DNA of 64,000 nucleotides from Uloborus plumipes (Eukaryota > Arthropoda > Arachnida > Araneae > Uloboridae). Where the stretch lies: the NCBI GenBank assembly GCA_038373865.1, contig JAXGGA010002273.1:1-64000 (forward strand). The letters are read 5' to 3'. A model generated the notes under the pieces. It saw nothing but the letters and a program-made list of their open reading frames with translations. It searched no databases and was not told where the DNA came from. Of this stretch, positions 60,101 to 64,000 are shown one piece after another; position 1 is the first letter of the stretch; every line of letters starts with the position of its first letter. The position numbers were made by a program, and so were the translations under genes.

Positions 60101-61476
60101 TCTCTCCTGTTCTTGCCCTTTCTTTGTGTGAATGTGTCGGTGTGAAAGGTTGCCTACCCTATAGAGGGGTACCTATAGCATGCGTGTACTGTGGAAGTCG
60201 GACTTCACATCAAATGACGGTACAGTTGGAAAGTGAAGCAGCGCACCCCGAATTGCCAGCCTGGCTGGCACATGACCAAAAAAAAAAAAAAGCTATTTCA
60301 AGTAGGGATGCACCGAGTAGCACTTTGGCCGAGTACCGAGTTGCCGAGTACCGATTGTTTTTTAAACGATCATTGACATCCAGCGGTATAGGGTTAGAAA
60401 TCATTACAAAATTTTACTGGTCTTCTCGACCAGTGAACAGGATTATATACTGGTTAACAGACAACATCACTGGTACACCTTAAATCATTAACCACATTTT
60501 TTTTCTGTAAAAAAAATGTTGGTCTTTGGACTGTTTATAATTTTTATGGTGATTCGAGGCGAGTTTTACTGGTCTGGCACCAATGGACCAGCAGTAAATT
60601 CGAACCCTGACTTATGAACTGATCATTTTAATGGACCTCTATATGAAAGTTCTTAGAACAAAAAACCCCTTTATGAATTTAACTTGTGCATTGTTTAAAT
60701 ATTTTATTTATTTTGTCAAAAATTTTAGAAAAAAGTTATTTTTAAAATGAAACTACATTAAATGAATAAATATAAAGTATCAATTAAGTTGGAATTATAT
60801 TAATCTATTATTGATTAGTTCTAATTCTCTAAACTTGAATAATTTTTAAAAGCTTTTGGGGATATTAAAATAAAGATTTACTCTATTTATACGTAGAATT
60901 CAGTCATATTTTATAATCATATTAATTGTAAATGATTGCATTATATATATATATATATTTGCATATTTTTAATTATTGAAAAATGTGTCTTAAACTATTC
61001 AATTTTCTACAACAACTCGGTATCGGCCGAGTACCTGATCCAAATTTGCCGAGTACCGAGTACTCGGCAAATTGGCCGAGTAGGCCGAGTATCGAATATT
61101 TACCGAGTACTCGGTGCATCCCTTCTTTCTAGCATCAATTTTTTGCCCAGATTTTTTTTTTTTTTTGTCAACGTAATTTATTCACAGTATAATTTTAAAA
61201 AGTAAATAAAAGACAGAAATTTTTATATTTTTCTGTGAAAACTTTTGAAAACATTATTGGTTTTCATATTGTCAAGAACTTTGTAGTACTCATGATTTTA
61301 TAATGTAAAATAAAATATGTTGTGCTCACCTGAATAGTTTTTAAAAGTTTATGTTTTATGCATTTAGTAATGCTTGTTCTTGTCCTTTCAGTGAAGTTAA
61401 AATCCGTTTCTAATGGTAGAATGGAAGCCTCAGGGGATTCAAGTTTAGTTTTGAATGACAGGCCATATCAGAAAGT
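57015..61476 (+). CDS. Tentative unidentified gene divergent from SNRK, two candidate exons, 3' part outside window
   Basis: Exon 57015-57102 starts MNGHAGIDTIEATEHLKNIL and would end with donor GTATCA. Exon 61392-61476 has a good CCTTTCAG acceptor and GTAAGC donor and reads KLKSVSNGRMEASGDSSLVL then NDRPYQKV. The phases fit (1 out, 2 bases in), giving a continuous start. The amino-acid composition looks like coding sequence, but I do not recognise the protein. The 4.3 kb intron contains three miniature transposons and a SINE, as in the other genes. Each exon could also be chance; the second is the better supported. Confidence 0.35.
58101..58851. mobile_element. hAT-type MITE with GCCGATTAATCGGC subterminal palindromes, 751 bp
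   Basis: Ends TAGGGATGCACCGAT and ATCGGTGCATCCCTA; perfect 8-bp duplication GTTGTAGT at 58093-58100 and 58852-58859. The first and last 100 bases hold many CCGATTAATCGG palindromes; the core is AT-rich. Confidence 0.93.
58900..59017. mobile_element. TTAA-flanked MITE, 118 bp
   Basis: TTAA at both edges (58900-58903, 59014-59017); ends CTCTATCGCAGCTAACAGAT and, inverted, CTCCACCACAGCTACAGATT. Too small for any gene. Confidence 0.65.
60010..60291 (+). mobile_element. tRNA-derived SINE, full length, poly-A tail
   Basis: tRNA-like head with pairing acceptor stem AAGCCGG/CCGGCTT (60010-60016, 60076-60082) and B-box GAGTTCGAGTCCC, then a unique body and A14 tail at 60278-60291. Target duplication GCCATTTCAAG (60002-60012) and GCTATTTCAAG (60292-60302), one mismatch. 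Confidence 0.85.
60303..61124. mobile_element. hAT-type MITE with CCGAGTACTCGG subterminal palindromes, 822 bp
   Basis: Ends TAGGGATGCACCGAG and CTCGGTGCATCCCT; flanks ATTTCAAG and CTTTCTAG match at 6 of 8. Subterminal repeats CCGAGTACxG and GAGTACTCGGC. Same termini as 58101-58851 but a different palindrome. Contains a nested MITE at 60389-60609. Confidence 0.82.
60389..60609. mobile_element. Nested MITE, about 221 bp
   Basis: Left TAGGGTTAGAAATC...TTTTACTGGTC and right GACCAGCAGTAAATTCGAACCCTG form imperfect inverted ends, with inner GACCAGT/ACTGGTC words. Target duplication not evident. Confidence 0.5.
61392..61476 (+). CDS. Tentative second exon (VSNGRMEASGDSSLVL)
   Basis: 85 nt open only in the frame that also fits the upstream exon. 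Strong polypyrimidine tract and CAG acceptor, consensus donor GTAAGC. Not recognised. Confidence 0.4.
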
Positions 61477-61610
61477 GTAAGCATGTATCCTATTTTTATT
61501 GTATCCATCATTAATTTTTTGAGCTAACTGTGATAATGTTTGGTTCTTATTTTGTCCACTGGAATAGCCAAAAATTTAGGGTATTCAACGTCTAATACAG
61601 TTCTGTTTTG

Positions 61611-62010
61611 CTGTTAGTTATTTGTATCATCACTCAGTCTTAAAACTAAGCAAATCACGTTTTGCGGCCAAACATTTTCATTTGATGCCGAAAATTCAAT
61701 CTTAAGTGCAAAATTTACTGCCAAAAATTCTGGATCATATTGAACCTTTTTTCCTAACTCATCATGGTTATGACTCAACATTTGCCAGAAGGATAAATTG
61801 CTAAAGATAATTTTCAAGTGCAGTCAATTTTGTCTTTTAAACCTCATCTTTGTGTATTTTACAAGTATGCTATCAGCAGTGTACAACATACAACAATGCG
61901 TATCGGCAGTGTGCTTGATAAAAAAAAAGTTTGCTACATATATTTGATTCATCAAAAAGAGCACCTAGATTAATTGTTTTGACGCCCATATTTTGATTCC
62001 TATCTCTAAC
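61611..62010. mobile_element. hAT-like element copy (TGTTAGAAATAAGC family)
   Basis: Right end inverted CAGTGTTAGAGATAGG; interior shares GCAGTCAATTTTGT, TATGCTATCAGCAG and GACGCCCA words with 30355-30820. The left end (CTGTTAGTTATTTG) is diverged and no clean duplication is seen. Confidence 0.5.
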
Positions 62011-63109
62011 ACTGCCAGCACAAAAATATTATAAAATAGATGAATTTTACTAGTTTTAAAAAGTTAGCCCTTCTCAAAAATATTTTTAAAGTTCGTTACT
62101 TTGACAACAATTTAAAATTAGAGTTAAAAAATTATTGCTCTGCTGAAGCAAAATTTACTCTCAAAGAAAATGTAAAACAGTTGCATAGTACAAACATCAT
62201 ATGTGTACATCTTTTTCTTCGTGTTTTAGCTCATTTTTAAATTTTTTTTTTTCATTTCTTGAATAAAATACTGTTAAATTATTTTTTACATTGTTAGTGA
62301 TTGTAGCAGTCTTTCAGTATCTGTTTCTGGTTTGACATTTTGCTGATTCTGTCTTAAAATTGTACATGGTACAAATACTCACCTACTGGAATACAAATGG
62401 ATGTTTTTCTCCTGCCCTCCTGTTTTTAAAAAAACATTTTTTTTAGTTCTCTTCTTCCCTAAAAAATACATTTTAAATAAAAACCCCATTATTTAACTTG
62501 ATATTTGACAGTAAAATCAATTGCTGTCTATTCGCTTGTTCCTTTTTGCTGAGTATTTGTTTTAGCTTTCCATATTTTGAAATTTTCCTAGTTTTTTTTT
62601 TTTGGAAATAAAATAAATTGATAAGTTTTAAAAACATTTTGCAACATGGTTTTAAAATTAATGCAATTAAAACGTACTTCAGATATCATTGTACTTTTGT
62701 ATCAAAACTGGGTTTTGCTCTTTTTTTTAAACACAAATACATCGAAAAATGCTTCTTTAGAAAAGCTGGGTATTGATTAAAAATTTTCATAAGAAAAGAT
62801 AAAATTTTGGACTGACCCCTGATTGTTTTAGGTTTTAATCTATTGTATATTTTGCTCAGTTTGCAATTGTCATGTAATTTTCACCTAGTGATTATATTTC
62901 CGAAACTAAGTTCTTCAGCTCAAAACCTGCAATGGTGTGTTATTTGTAGTAAAAATGTATTTTGTTCTAATATATAATATAAAATGATAAATACAAAACA
63001 AAATATATACCAGAAACAAGGGTTACTTGGACCCTAAGGGGTTACTTGAGTCCATTACAGAAAATGATAAAATCTGGGTTTGGTACTTATTAGTTGAAGA
63101 CTTGTACGT

Positions 63110-64000
63110 ACCCTAATAGCACAATGTGTCACGGATAAGTCACAGTGACGTCACTGCGAGTCACAAGCGTCACAGTCACACCGTGACTCAATTGTGACGA
63201 CGCACAAAAGTCACATTGTGACTCGTTTGCGACATTTGCGTGTGACTTCACTACAACGTCGGTGTGACAGCTGAATTGTGACCGGTCACAATGTAATGTT
63301 GTGGAGACGTCACATTGTGACCTTAATGTGAATTTTCATTAAAATATTTTTTTACCGATTGAAGACCGAATTAATAATACCGAATTAATAATTTTACGTT
63401 ACAAAATCAGTCAAAAATTTTTTTAAGAGCCTCAATCACTTTCTAACAGACAGCAGTAACAAAAGCGACCAAGTGACAACCACTTGCGAATGTCAATCCG
63501 TGATGACGTCAAAATTGCAGTGACGGCCCTTACAACGTCAATGCAATTTTGGGCAATTTGTGACTATTCCATGACAACATGACACAGTCACGGAAACCGT
63601 TGTCGTGTAATTGTGTATTTGATGCGACGCGACGTTTTGATAGTTTGTATCGGTTATGCGGCTTCTCATCATTGCCACTATCAAATTTCTTTACTTACTT
63701 GTGACCTTTAAATGACGTCTCTGTAAAGCCCTGTAGTGATTTACAGCAGATGCGAAAACGGGGTATGATTCTGAATAGCACAGTGACAAAAATAAGACGC
63801 TTTTGTGACTCGGGTACGTCACAAGTAAAGTCCCAAAGAGGTGGCTGCAACTTACGAATGAAAATTCGCGGCGACATCACAAGTGCGATGCTGCAGTGAC
63901 GACGCCTGGTAGCACGAAGGCAGTCGATGTCACTGAGTGCTGGTTTTGCGCCTTATTTGTGACTTTTAAATGAAATTCTTCAAAGCATTATTGCGATTTA
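63110..64000. mobile_element. Palindrome-iterating element (GTCACAxTGTGAC family), runs off window
   Basis: From ACCCTAATAGCACAATGTG at 63110 onward the sequence is packed with GTCAC, GTGAC and CACAATGTGAC-like dyads. A second, similar start (CCTGGTAGCACGAAGG) occurs at about 63905 in the same orientation, and blocks near 63480 and 63698 recur near 63848 and 63957, so two diverged units may lie head to tail. No coding potential. Confidence 0.55.

Noticed and set aside
60082..60483. 133-codon open frame
   Set aside because: Runs across the SINE body, its poly-A tail and into a hAT MITE.
1..64000. CRISPR array, operon, riboswitch or other prokaryotic features
   Set aside because: Gene structure with spliced exons is clearly eukaryotic; the short repeats seen are palindromic subterminal arrays or microsatellites without regular unique spacers.

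Overview
The window looks like nuclear DNA of a large-genome arthropod, probably a chelicerate such as a spider. It is AT-rich, its conserved animal genes are broken into short exons with GT-AG introns, and the introns and spacers are full of small DNA transposons, tRNA-derived SINEs and a CR1-like LINE. The species call is inference. The gene calls rest on conserved protein motifs and on reading frames that stay in phase across every proposed splice junction.

Layout: (1) 1-15,720, plus strand: the 3' half of a lysophosphatidylcholine acyltransferase gene (LPCAT family). Seven exons run from 4,743 to a stop at 15,720; the acyltransferase core lies left of the window. (2) 16,442-31,439, minus strand, convergent with LPCAT: a complete ZDHHC5/8-type protein S-palmitoyltransferase in eight coding exons, about 632 residues, with DHHC and TTxE motifs and a PDZ-type C-terminus. 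(3) 31,440-42,660: an 11 kb spacer holding only repeats. (4) 42,661-56,125, minus strand: the SNF-related kinase SNRK in five coding exons, about 840 residues. One extra base in a homopolymer breaks the frame of the last exon. (5) 57,015 onward, plus strand: a tentative gene divergent from SNRK, two candidate exons, not identified.

Transposable elements dominate the rest. Twelve short elements have hAT-type ends and flanking 8-bp duplications, many of them perfect. Three elements are bounded by TTAA in the piggyBac manner. There is also a pogo-like miniature element, an internally deleted mariner, two CR1-like LINE tails facing each other, two tRNA-derived SINEs, and two 1.1-1.9 kb fold-back elements that would form long hairpins in the LPCAT and SNRK pre-mRNAs. 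Several elements carry many copies of a short palindrome private to that family.

The three identified proteins are not an operon or an obvious pathway. Two are lipid-related (a phospholipid acyltransferase and a protein palmitoyltransferase) and SNRK is a metabolic kinase, but I see no sign that their linkage is functional. I found no clearly new biological system. The most interesting signals are the palindrome-iterating elements, the hairpins in introns, the SNRK frameshift and its CaaX-like tail.
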